28,644 nucleotides of DNA from Choristocarpus tenellus KU-1152 (taxonomy: Eukaryota > Phaeophyceae). The DNA lies in NCBI GenBank assembly GCA_964200185.2, contig CAXNAD020000122.1, forward strand, positions 1 to 28,644. The letters run 5' to 3'. The notes under the pieces are model-generated. The model saw only the letters and a program-made list of their open reading frames with translations, made no database searches and had not been told where the DNA came from. The stretch's first letter is position 1. Every line of letters begins with the position of its first letter. A program made the position numbers and the translations under genes. Shown here one piece after another: positions 1 to 8,724 of the stretch.

Positions 1-131
1 AGGAGTAGGTACAGTGTGTATGTTATGAAATTGTGTGTCCGCAACATGATGGTCAAAATTACATGAAAATCGCAACATTGGATTTTGGACCCCAAATGGA
101 CGCGGCTCTATCCTCTAAGATAATTTGCCTC
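1..131 (+). mobile_element. MITE copy A, right half only, cut by the window edge
   Basis: This is the right-hand half of the inverted-repeat element described at 8460-8717. It begins at the central AGGAGTAGGTA and runs through the shared internal words (GTGTGTCCG, AAATCGCAACATTGGATTTTGG, CCCCAAATGGACGCGGCTCTA) to a degraded terminus at CTCTAAGATAATTTGCCTC. The left half would lie before base 1. No protein is encoded. Same orientation as the other copies. Confidence 0.8.
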
Positions 132-761
132 TAAGTCTGCATGATTGTCGAAGAAACTTTCACTTATGATCAGGGGTGACGAACGTGGTGTTTTTGCTCT
201 TATTCCATTATCGGTATTTGCGATCGGTATTTGCCAACAAGCTGATTAATATCCACAAAACTGAAGTGTTTCGCAAGTTCCAACTTTAGTTGAAACGTAG
301 GGTCTTCCCAATGTATACTAGTTACAGAATCAAACCTCCAGCTACCTAACAGCATAACTGACTGACCTCCTCTTTGCACAAGGCGGAGATACTAAGTCAT
401 GAGTGAGCAAGAAGAGTGTTCATGTAAGATGAGTCCATGTTCCCCTTCATCAGCGATGTGCATACCAGGCTTTTCAGTCAAGACTGTGCCAAATAGGACT
501 CCTCACATCATACTGTTTCCTCTTTTCGTATATACGATCCTATGTTTGGCTTGATCCATGTTATGTCACTATTGAGATATTGGGTTTGGACTTATTGATA
601 ATTGAGTGATATTATAGTTATGTTACTCTGTTTTGACTGTCGTGGTGATACCTTGAGAGAGAGAGAGAGTCGATACATTGCCACCAATACGTGATTATGT
701 TTCGCTTATTTGGAGAGGTAGCTTACAGGTGGCGATGATGGGTGAAGTAGGCAGAGAACAA
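132..761. other. No gene seen; short GA microsatellite
   Basis: I see no convincing coding frame or splice pattern here. The only structured item is a short (GA)n run at 655-669. The right edge abuts the mariner-like element. Confidence 0.5.
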
Positions 762-792
762 TACTACCTCTGTGCCATAAGTTTGTGCCGCG
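762..792 (+). repeat. Left terminal inverted repeat of the mariner-like element
   Basis: Begins TACTACCTCTGTGCCATAAG and is the imperfect reverse complement of 2434-2464. The first two bases are the putative TA target duplication. Confidence 0.88.
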
Positions 793-998
793 AGATATCT
801 GGCTCGTCGAGCGAGAACAGTGCCGATTCGGACGATAACCCCACAGAATGAAATCGGGTTGACAATCTCAGTTGTCAGAAAAGGTGGGGTTCGAAGATCA
901 TCACATACAAACTCGAGGTGCTTCAAGCCGTCAAAATAGGGGTATTTAGGGGTGATTTTGAGACCAGAACTGGGCACGTTGAGGGTCAGAAAGTCGGC

Positions 999-2334
999 AT
1001 GGCAGCGCCCCCGTCGACCTCCCCACGTAGAAAGGGTGCCCACGTGTCCCTGAATACCAGGGTTGCACTCGCAGTGCGGCATGCCCTTGCGATGGTCCCT
1101 GGTGAGCATAAACTGCTGTGATACGTTGGGCCGGTCCTCGCCGTGGAGTTTGGAGTGTCCGAGCGTTACATGCGAGAACTCTGGGAGGATGTCGCCGATC
1201 AGCTCACCCTTGGCCACACGCTTGACCTAGGGGTGGCGGCAGATAGTGGGCGGCCTTCGGAGCTCACACCGATCAAGATGGCCGCAATACATAGTATTCA
1301 CTCTGATAATCGATCATCCACAGTGCGTCAGATGGCCGCCAAGGAGCTGAATTATAGCACGAGCGCCACAAACAGGTTGGTTGGAGGACATGGGGGCCAT
1401 GCCGAATCGCCGCTGGATCAAACCCAAGCTGGATCAAACCCAAGCTTAAATCGTGGCAAAAGGTATGGAGTATGGACTTTGTTTGCAATCAAGTGGACCG
1501 GAAATGTGTTGTGTACGCCTCCATGACGACAAACACGATGCACATGGCTGAAACCTGGTTTTACGTGATGACTGATGGGGAAAGGATTAGGGTATTTCCG
1601 CATGAGGATGATAGTGACCTTCCAGGGTCCCCTATTGTGCAGCACAATAGTCATATCCCCAAAACCATGATCATTGCAGCCAACGCCCGCCCAGATTCGG
1701 TTCACAGCTTTGATGGGAAGCTTGATGTTTGGGGTGTGTGTACGCCAAAAACGGCAGACAGGAAAGTAAGAACCATATAAAGGGGTGTGTGAATGAGCAG
1801 GCCGGACTGTACTTTAGACCATCTGTGTTACAGGAAGTGATACACGGAAGAGTTACTGCCTGAAATCAAGACCAAGATGCCTTGGTTGCAGGGAAAGCGT
1901 TCAGCAAGACGGTGCCATCCCCCACGCAGGCAAGGGCAACTCAGAAATCTTTTCAGGGGCAGGGAAGACTGAGGGGTGGTTGAATAGGCTTGTGGCGCAG
2001 CCATCTAGCTCTCCCGACCTCAATATTATGGACCTGTGCTTCTTCAGGTCTTTGAAATGCCGGGTGATGGGGGAGCGGTTTGAGTCCGTTGGGGAGATGG
2101 CGAAGGTCATTAAGAAACAGTATGAGGAATGTGATGAAACCATACTTGAGAGGGCTTGGCAGCTCTTTTTTTGTAGTGTGAAATTAAGTACTTAGATACA
2201 AAGGGGGGAATGACTTCAGTGTAGAGCACACAGGGGTAAGGAAGAGGCAGTTGCGTGGTGAGCTTGAAAACATGCCGAAGGCAGACATGGAGGATTTTTC
2301 TGTGGCTGATAAAATTGTGAAGGACAGGAAGTAA
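999..2334 (+). pseudogene. Mariner-like transposase, multiply disabled
   Basis: DNA cut-and-paste transposase remnant. The likely start is ATG 999 (MAAPPSTSPRRKGAH, basic and Pro/Ser-rich). A TGA interrupts at 1119-1121, then the helix-turn-helix region follows in the same frame (AVEFGVSERYMRELW, about 1140-1185). An extra T near 1376 and a 16-bp tandem duplication (1413-1444) shift the frame. The catalytic part resumes with ETWFYVMTDGERIRVFP; the expected first catalytic Asp is Ala here (GCT, 1547-1549). A shift near 1763 and a TGA near 1853 precede VQQDGAIPH, with the second Asp at 1908-1910. The third is in SSSPDLNIMDLCFF (GAC 2031-2033), 40 residues later, close to the DD39D spacing of plant mariner-like transposases. 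A last shift near 2190 moves the C-terminal tail (LRYKGGNDFS...) to the frame ending TAA 2332-2334. Family assignment is firm; the start is inferred. Confidence 0.88.
1413..1444 (+). repeat. Perfect 16-bp tandem duplication inside the transposase
   Basis: CTGGATCAAACCCAAG occurs twice back to back (1413-1428 and 1429-1444). Counting it once restores the reading frame of the mariner-like transposase across this point, so it is a secondary lesion and not an original feature. Confidence 0.93.
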
Positions 2335-2433
2335 TAATAATAAAAAGAGCTGAACCTAACCAGAAATTCGTCAAGGATTCCAAATCTTCTTTCAGAAACG
2401 AACTTCATCAATATATTCAAAAGCTATGGACAA

Positions 2434-2464
2434 CGCGGCACAGACTCATGGCACGGAGGTAGTA
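2434..2464 (-). repeat. Right terminal inverted repeat of the mariner-like element
   Basis: Starts CGCGGCACAGACTCATGGCA and ends GAGGTAGTA. Its reverse complement matches 762-792 at 28 of 31 bases. Confidence 0.88.
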
Positions 2465-3059
2465 CTACTACTATTAAGATGCGCATTGGAGAGTATGCCC
2501 ATAACGTCTCATTTTTCCGTTCTACAACACTTTTTAACGTTTTCCAAGGGAGACCATGTGATGCTCCCATACCCTCTCTTCTCCCGACTTCTATCCTGGT
2601 CAAGTCTTTACTACGTCTCAAAATATCAGTCTACAGAGTGAATCTGCTGCACAAAGGCCAAAAGTATTGTAGTACGAACTACTCAACTATAAACTGCGTA
2701 CATAAACATTGGATATACATTAGACAAGGAACTGTACACGCAGATTTGGTTTCAACTAAACACTAATTCACTGAGTTAGGAGAAAGACAAGGACGTGATA
2801 TACTGGAGGGTTGCCCATTAGTTTTCACAGTTTTACTACCAAAGTCATACTCAGGAGTACTTGTTGTTACGGGGTCACATTACTTGTAATTATTATTTTT
2901 CCGTAGTGCATCCTTTCTCAGGAACCAAGGCTCTTCTTAGACCACTGTGAGAGGACAAGGTTTTTTCAGTACAAAGCCAATCTTCTGTGGAAGGTAAGTA
3001 TCAAGACTGTCGGACTAGGTGTTTACGCAAAAACGTGGCGATCTCTTTGCCTTGAGTAC
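2465..3059. other. No supported gene
   Basis: Short overlapping open frames occur on both strands just after the mariner-like element, but neither strand is favoured and nothing is recognisable. I see no repeat structure. Confidence 0.4.
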
Positions 3060-3422
3060 AGTGTTGAAACATATACTACCCCCTCTGTCACTCCTAGATA
3101 CAGTTCAATACTATCAACTAATGTTGATCATTGACCTGTCCACTAGTAGTGGTTCCTTAGTGTACAATTACTGACATTGCATTACACCGATCTGCATTGT
3201 ACATTATCACAACTTACTGTTGCACTCTGCATGGTTTTAGTGTTGAAACAGAGACTGCTTCCTCCACGATTTTATAGATGCAGTTCAGTACCATTAACTA
3301 GTGTCGACCGTTGGCCTGTCCACTAGTAATGATTCTTACTTGGCAAGTATCCACATCGCATGTACACTGCCCTGCACGGTATATGATCATGACTTACCGT
3401 TGCGCTTTGGATGGTTTATAGT
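3060..3422 (+). repeat. Diverged tandem duplication, period about 179 bp
   Basis: Copy 1 begins AGTGTTGAAACATATACTAC at 3060 and copy 2 begins AGTGTTGAAACAGAGACTGC at 3239. The same landmarks follow in the same order in both: a TAGAT/TAGATGCAGTTCA block, ATTAACTA or ATCAACTA, the shared CCTGTCCACTAGTA, then CTTAC(T/C)GTTGC and ATGGTTT. Identity by eye is roughly 70 per cent. No long open frame runs through both units. It could be a two-unit remnant of a satellite or an old local duplication. Confidence 0.8.
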
Positions 3423-4208
3423 AAGTCTGACACACATTTGTTAGATGTTCTTCAACATACAAACTCAGTCAGGTCGTGACACACATGAGTTGACAAAGAA
3501 TTAGACTTGAGTCACCTTTAGTTTTTTCCCATAGATCAAACCCTCTTATCTCGTTTTAGCATTTTTTTATTGGAAGGTGTTGCCCCCTGTTCTGACTTCC
3601 AATTCATTCTGCAATAAGCGTACTTGGACATACAACTGGATGGGGATCTACTCAGAGTTAATACATCCACAAGCCTCTACTCAGAGCATGCATCACTACA
3701 GGACCACAACACTGAATAGTGCTGTACTGCGCAGTATCAAAATATCCTCTTCACAGAACTTGTGACAAGATGTATTGCATTGAATTCCTCCAGCGCTTCA
3801 GTGCACTAGGTCACCTCTTCGCTATAAGACTTCAAGCTTGTGCACAGAGCACTTCACCAGAACTACTGATTAATGCAATTCAAGGTTTTAGTATACAAGC
3901 ATGACATAAGATGACCGGGGACTGGTAGAATAACGAGCAATCCCTATATTTTCTATGTCTCTCTAACTCACTTGCGAAGGGATTCGCAGAATCGAGGTGA
4001 CGCTCACAATATGAAGCATGACTCACTGGATGTTTCTCTGGTTTGAGTCAGGATTCTACGAGAGATGTGGTACGATCACCTAATTGTTGTTTCGAAAGGG
4101 CGAAAATAAGCCTGTACTTGGCATAAATATTCACAAATGAATCTGTATTATTTAGAGCTCTACAGGAAGTAGAGTGTGAAGTACACAGAGAAACCCTCCT
4201 AACTTTGA
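3423..4208. other. No supported gene
   Basis: Only short open frames on both strands with no recognisable protein, no splice pattern that I can defend and no repeats. Confidence 0.4.
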
Positions 4209-4535
4209 CTGTCCTTGGGGAAGCCCCACTGTCATACTTCACTTCTTTAAACGATTTTTTTTTTTTCACACGCAGGTTAGGGTATGGTTTTAGATTCTCG
4301 AAAATGAGCGCAAAAAAAGTGAAAAGTGTTGGATCCTTGAGAGGTTGTGGTTCCCCAGTGCACACTATACTTCTCCACCACTTCTTCTAGAATGTTTCCT
4401 TGCCTGGCTAGAGATATTTTTTACACACAAAAGGTAAGGTTAGGGTCAGGGTCAGGGTCAGGGTCAGGGTTAGGGTTTTTCAAAAATGCACACGAAAAAG
4501 TTATTAAATATTACAGTGGGGGTTCCCCAATACAG
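4209..4535. mobile_element. Inverted-repeat element with telomere-like core (putative MITE)
   Basis: About 30-bp imperfect inverted ends: 4209-4239 reads CTGTCCTTGGGGAAGCCCCA and the reverse complement of 4506-4535 reads CTGTATTGGGGAACCCCCAC. Both then continue CTGT-ATA-TT. Inside are two related halves, each with a T-rich tract, CACAC, GGTTAGGG and then a GGTTCCCC(A) terminus (4346-4362 and 4519-4529), so it may be two nested or duplicated short elements. A similar end-like word occurs alone at 6081-6107. No coding capacity. Transposon superfamily not assigned, because the flanking duplication is not clear. Confidence 0.5.
4438..4475 (+). repeat. Telomere-like hexamer run, TTAGGG flanking TCAGGG
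   Basis: A GGTTAGGG unit, four TCAGGG units and a closing TTAGGG lie head to tail. A single GGTTAGGG also occurs at the matching place in the other half of the element (near 4275). The perfect alternation of one variant inside two canonical units suggests local slippage and not a chromosome end. The run has four or more GGG tracts and could form a G-quadruplex. Confidence 0.85.
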
Positions 4536-6594
4536 AGGATTCCCCCTGTGCACTACAGAGTGTCTGACAACAGCACGGGACAAATGCCTCTTCACGTTCC
4601 TCACATGCAGCACAAAGATCTGACCTTCTGTCAGGTCTATCAGCAGGAGCACTGACGAACGTGCCTTCAATATAAACTCGTCTACCATACCTGAAGTGAC
4701 ATAGCCAACTTCAAATCCGGCTGGTTACTTAACTCCTCGACAAGAGGGGTTAGCAATTTGTATGACGCATGAACTGTCATTGTGTGAGTTTTGTAACAAC
4801 TTTCACGGGAGTCAATTTTCCTGAAAGGGGTGGTACAAAGTGACGATGGAAAGTAGGAACTGGTACTGAGACAGTAGTACCAAAGGGTAAAATTATGGTC
4901 AAGAGTGGGACAACATTGTTGTGTGTATCACGTGATGCGGACAAAGGTGTCTCAACACACGCAATTAGGGTCTAGGGTATGGGTGCTATGCGATGGGTGG
5001 TTTGTACAATACCATCTTTTTTGTTAATGACATCTTCTCACTCTCCCAATGAAGAACTGCCCCCAGTGCAAATCACGTTGTTGTCATGTACCCTGTAAGA
5101 ACTAATCTACACTTATACTTGAGACCACAACGACTTGCTGTGTAAATACTGACATTGGATCGCCTTGAAGTTTAAATTGAATTAATTCTCTTAGAAAAAA
5201 GTACACCCATAATCTACACGAGAAGGAGTTCGAGCTTCTATAGGGATCTAGCGGACAGGAGATGTGCATACAGTGGGATGTGTGTCAACGTGTAGATGGC
5301 TGACGACAGCATAATTGATGGCAATTGTGATTCCCGAGAGAAGATCGTTATCGGTTGTTGACAGAACCGGCTATACAGCAGACAAGTCTTGGCGACAAGC
5401 ATCAGATGTGGAATGCTTGATGCGTCAAAAGACAGGATAATTGGATGGTGGAGCATATGCCAGACTCATCACCAAGAAACAAGATAGGCTGGGATCAGTT
5501 ATTTCTTGTCAGCTTTTCAGGTTATGTGCGTCATCAGATATCCCAAGATCCGACCATTCCACCCCACCACATCACAAAGTTACACATCACAGAATATAGG
5601 CATATCTGACAGGAACACGTACTATGTGGAGCCTTCTCACTGGATGGTTGCAAATACAAACGTTGATTGACTTGGCAAGTTGACATGACCTGTTGTGTTT
5701 TAGGAGGGCATTGTTTTTGTGATGATATGGAGATGAGATACACGAAACTTTGAGAAATCGGAAGGGAAAGTATGATCTTACAAACAAAGACGTAGGGTGA
5801 CGGCTACTTTGGCCTTTGACTTGTCAATATTGAGGTTTGCCTTGCCTGATGTCCTTGGTCGCTATTTCGATATATTGTAGTGGTGCATATCTGAATATTT
5901 TCAATGTTGATAGTTGGTTACCAATATGCCCTGAAAACAATAACAATTTCTGCCGCCTTGTGACTCTGAGGCTTACATTCTTATAGTTTGCAGACTTATG
6001 GTTGATTCTTCACCCCGGGGTCTGGTATTGGTGTAGATGTTTGGCTTGATGGAGTGGATCACACCACACATGTAGAATGTAAAATATACAGTGGGGTTTC
6101 CATTAACATAGGGATGTTCTTCAAGCGGTTGAGACTCTCAGCAAAACATCCTTGTCTGCATGTTGAGCGGTTGAATATCTTGACTGCGACCTGCTCAGCT
6201 GAAATTTTAGAATACAAACTCAACATTTGATCTCGTGGAACCAATGTCTCTAATAATGGACAACACAACATAACATTCCGAACGATGATATTATTCAATA
6301 TATGGACAGTTCATTCAACTCCCTTCAATTTAGTTTGTGGATTGTGAGGGTTCTGCGACACCTATCATCCTGCTACTACCACATCTGTTCCACTGTTTAT
6401 CACACGTTCTCAAGATCAGAGACTTGAGCATGGTTGCGGAGAACAAAATGCTTTGCCCCCTATACAGTGGCAAATCCATCGGACCAACATCTCTGCACAG
6501 TGATAACTTCCTTGTACGCAACCAGTCTGTTGTCATACTCGCCCATTATAGAGTTGAACCCCCAAACGGTAGATGTGATGGTACTAAAGAGTAG
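4536..6594. other. No supported gene; one isolated terminus-like word
   Basis: Plus-strand coding-like peptides occur at 5297-5364 (MADDSIIDGNC...) and 5421-5606, but with a frameshift and a stop between them, which is not enough to call a gene. The word TATACAGTGGGGTTTCCATT at 6085-6104 resembles the ends of the 4209-4535 element. Open frames on both strands at 6337-6594 are ambiguous; the plus one is in frame with the gene candidate at 6667 but is separated from it by TAG 6592-6594. Confidence 0.4.
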
Positions 6595-6666
6595 ACAAAC
6601 TTCTACTGTAATACCGGCATTGCTCCAGAATCACCTGATAAGCTGACACAAGAGAAAAAACAACGT

Positions 6667-7951
6667 ATGAGACGATGGTGGGCTTGGAAACGGAAAAGGG
6701 GATGTGGGACACCCATCAGAAGGCTGCAAGTTTATAATTTAATTAACAGGTGAGACAGTTTCTATGTTTTCCTTTTTCCTTTTATTTATTTGTTTCGTTT
6801 TTTGGTACTCTTCTTCACATGGCCTTGTGCATGTTCTAGTTGTGTTCTCTTGTTCATTTCAAACATCACTCCTATCCTTGCCTTCAAACGTGAGTTCCAT
6901 AGACTCACTCTTCATCATTACACACATACTACTCAGTGCTCCCTTCTCAACAGGTTTGCCTCCATTAGGGACATAGTCATGTTGAATAACAGTGCAACTA
7001 AGTGGGCTGTGGATGCGACCCTTCTGCACCACAGGAGGATGGAGGGATTTGGCACCAAGGCGGCAGATGAGGAGTATATGGAAAAGTGTCTAAATCGGTG
7101 CTTTACCCAAGCTTGGACAAATTCTCTCTTCCAGGTCATTTCACACTTTGATAGTTATTCACTGATTTACACTTGCAGTGTGGGATGTTTTTCGTCTCTT
7201 CTACAATTGAGGAATAATTATTCATACATGAAAAGCGCTTGCTTATAGACTGGACTTGCATCTGAGATAGATAGTTGTGCAACACATCAGCTTTTCATCG
7301 TTCATGTACCTGGAAGTATATACCTACATACGTACCCTCCCACGTGAGGAGAAACATTTGTACTTCAATAACGCTATGCTCTCTCATGAACTTTGTTTTT
7401 CACACACTGTTGTTGTGAACTACTTTCAACGAATGTTCCCTCAACCGTTCCTGTTCATGACTCTCTCTGTCTATCCCTCTTGTGCAGGATCCTGTGGAAA
7501 GCTGGGTAAGGGTTGGTCAGCTACACAGGCTGGCGATAATTCCAGAGCACAACATGCTCCCTTCTATTGCTGATCGCTGAAGGGTTTGGACGTGGACTCA
7601 GTCTTTAAAGCCTTGGCTGACAGCTGCAACTTGGAAGTTGTGGGGAATACCGGCAAAGATGGCTTGCCAGTATGTACATGTTCAGTCATCATCTTTCACC
7701 ACACATGTAACCCACCACAGATGCAGGGACTACACATGTCCTTCATTAATCTGTAGAGTATGCACTCATTGTTATCACCAATAGTGCAGCACACTCCGCA
7801 ATTACAGGGACCCTTGTCCTCTGTTCCTCCTGACATCTTTTTCACTACCCACTTCACTCGTACTTGTCTTCCATCCAATCCGCAGATCTGCAATGATGTC
7901 GATGTAATGGAGTTGGTACTGTGCATCAGCGCAGAGAAGGAGGCATCATAG
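6667..7951 (+). CDS. Candidate split gene, unknown protein (~144 aa)
   Basis: Proposed exons: 6667-6749, 6954-7134, 7488-7505, 7583-7669, 7886-7951. The five pieces total 435 nt and stay in one frame from ATG 6667 to TAG 7949-7951. Donors are CAG/GTGAGA, CAG/GTCATT, TGG/GTAAGG and CCA/GTATGT; acceptors end CTCAACAG, TTGTGCAG, GCTGAAG and ATCCGCAG. The start is rich in Trp/Arg/Lys (MRRWWAWKRKRGCG), and the second exon carries RRMEGFGTKAADEEY. No domain is recognised and no signal peptide is evident. If the 18-nt exon is wrong and 7488-7669 is one exon, a 1-nt deletion near 7576 is needed instead. The same frame continues past the stop with coding-like sequence (next entry), so this could be the 5' part of a longer, now truncated gene. 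The phases were found by eye with some freedom of choice, hence the moderate confidence. Confidence 0.35.
6750..6953 (+). other. Putative intron 1 of the 6667 gene candidate
   Basis: Starts GTGAGA and ends CTTCTCAACAG. A pyrimidine-rich tract lies near its start (TTTTCCTTTTTCC), and more pyrimidine-rich sequence lies upstream of the AG. The codon split across it (AG/G) joins two open exons. Confidence 0.35.
7135..7487 (+). other. Putative intron 2 of the 6667 gene candidate
   Basis: GTCATT donor after CAG. The acceptor is strong: CTCTCTCTGTCTATCC followed by CTCTTGTGCAG. Phase 0 on both sides. Confidence 0.35.
7670..7885 (+). other. Putative last intron of the 6667 gene candidate
   Basis: GTATGT donor, CCAATCCGCAG acceptor, phase 0 on both sides. 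The flanking peptides read TGKDGLP and ICNDVDVMELV. The minus strand across this segment is also open, so coding on the other strand is not excluded. Confidence 0.35.
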
Positions 7952-8198
7952 AGTACAATGTTACTTTCGTAGGTCACATTCCATATCCTTGACAGCCCAC
8001 AGCATGCCAGGAAGTACATGAAGGACCACAACATCCTCATGTCCAGGTTGATTCAGGTACAGGGCAACACAAAGCTTAATTCCAAGGCCATAGCAGGAAA
8101 GACCTATGGAACCAGAGGTGCATCGTAGATGGACATTAACAAGTGCTGTCCTGTGGACAAAGTAGTTGTAGCTGGTGAAGATGATGAACTGGACCCGA

Positions 8199-8203
8199 TC
8201 GTG
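8199..8203 (+). repeat. Putative 5-bp target duplication TCGTG, left copy
   Basis: TCGTG here and at 8720-8724 flank the tandem MITE pair B-C. Keeping one copy and removing what lies between keeps the host reading frame open. The element end must then be taken as AGTGAAAG on the left and GGCTCTC on the right. Confidence 0.55.
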
Positions 8204-8458
8204 AGTGAAAGTATTTTAGAGGGTACGAGTTTCGCCCTGTTTGTCCATTTAGGGCTTGGATTCCCTTGGGTTTTTATGACATTTTCCGACTTCAAAATAT
8301 TTAGGAGTAGGTAAAATGTGTATTTTATGAAAGGTGTATCCGAAACAAGGATATTGGCACTTCCTAACAAACACAATAGCCAAAATTACATCCAAATCGC
8401 AACATTGGATTTTTGCCCCCAAATGGACACGGCTCTACCCTCTAAGATTCTTTGGCTC
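8203..8458 (+). mobile_element. MITE copy B, first of a head-to-tail pair
   Basis: Runs from GAGTGAAAGTATTTTAGAGG to CTAAGATTCTTTGGCTC. Internal landmarks shared with C, D and E: TTGCCCTGTTTGTCCATTT or close forms, the centre GGAGTAGGTAAAAT, TTCCTAACAAACACAA, and ATCGCAACATTGGATTTT. The left arm of the central palindrome is degraded. Non-coding; one T separates it from copy C. Confidence 0.85.
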
Positions 8459-8459
8459 T

Positions 8460-8717
8460 GAGTGAAAGTATCTTAGAGGGTACGATATTTGCCCTGTTTG
8501 TCCATTTGGGGCTTGACTTCCCCTGGTGTTTTCATGATATTTTACCTACTCCGAAACATTTCGGAGTAGGTAAAATATGTATGTTATGAAAAGGTGTGTC
8601 CAGAACATGGATATTGACACTTCCTAACAAACACAACAGTTAAAATTATGTCAAAATCGCAATATCAGATTTGATCCCCAAATGAACACGGCTCTACCCT
8701 CTAAGATACTTTGGCTC
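8460..8717 (+). mobile_element. MITE copy C, best-preserved copy (258 bp)
   Basis: Left end GAGTGAAAGTATCTTAGAGG. The right end reverse-complements to GAGCCAAAGTATCTTAGAGG, and the inverted match continues, imperfectly, to the CATTTGGGG block, giving about 50 bp of terminal inverted repeat. A perfect palindrome sits in the middle (8537-8578). The right half carries about 70 bp that has no partner in the left half. Non-coding. The autonomous partner is not identifiable here; the mariner-like element at 762-2464 has different ends. Confidence 0.88.
8537..8578. repeat. Perfect 20-bp central palindrome of MITE copy C
   Basis: Arms 8537-8556 (ATATTTTACCTACTCCGAAA) and 8559-8578 are exact reverse complements around a 2-nt CA loop. 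Together with the outer inverted repeats this makes the element a fold-back structure. Confidence 0.95.
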
Positions 8718-8719
8718 TC

Positions 8720-8724
8720 TCGTG
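8720..8724 (+). repeat. Putative 5-bp target duplication TCGTG, right copy
   Basis: Partner of 8199-8203, immediately before GATGTCGAC where the host-like reading frame resumes. Confidence 0.55.

Larger units (their letters stand above)
762..2464 (+). mobile_element. Mariner-like (Tc1/mariner superfamily) element, complete but dead
   Basis: Inverted terminal repeats of 31 bp (762-792 and 2434-2464, TA included) match at 28 of 31 positions. Both read TACTACCTC(T/C)GTGCCAT from outside inwards. The outermost TA on each side is the expected TA target duplication, giving an element of about 1.7 kb (764-2462). The terminus resembles the CTCCCTCCGT-type ends known from plant mariner-like and Stowaway elements (family knowledge). 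It encloses one decayed transposase gene on the plus strand (999-2334). All three differences between the ends are transitions. The element is structurally whole, but its gene has several stops and frameshifts, so it cannot make its own transposase. Confidence 0.85.

Noticed and set aside
723-1217. A 164-codon minus-strand frame
   Set aside because: It is antisense to the left end and N-terminus of the plus-strand mariner-like transposase, whose motifs and ends fix the coding strand.
4438-4475. True chromosome end (telomere)
   Set aside because: Only six hexamers, mostly TCAGGG, embedded between inverted repeats and followed by 24 kb of ordinary sequence.
5297-5609. Protein gene starting MADDSIIDGNC
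   Set aside because: Needs a frameshift and a stop to be ignored within about 120 bases, and no protein family is recognised.
7696-8040. A 114-codon Cys-rich minus-strand frame
   Set aside because: Antisense to the better-supported plus-strand exons with fitting splice sites, though it is not fully excluded.
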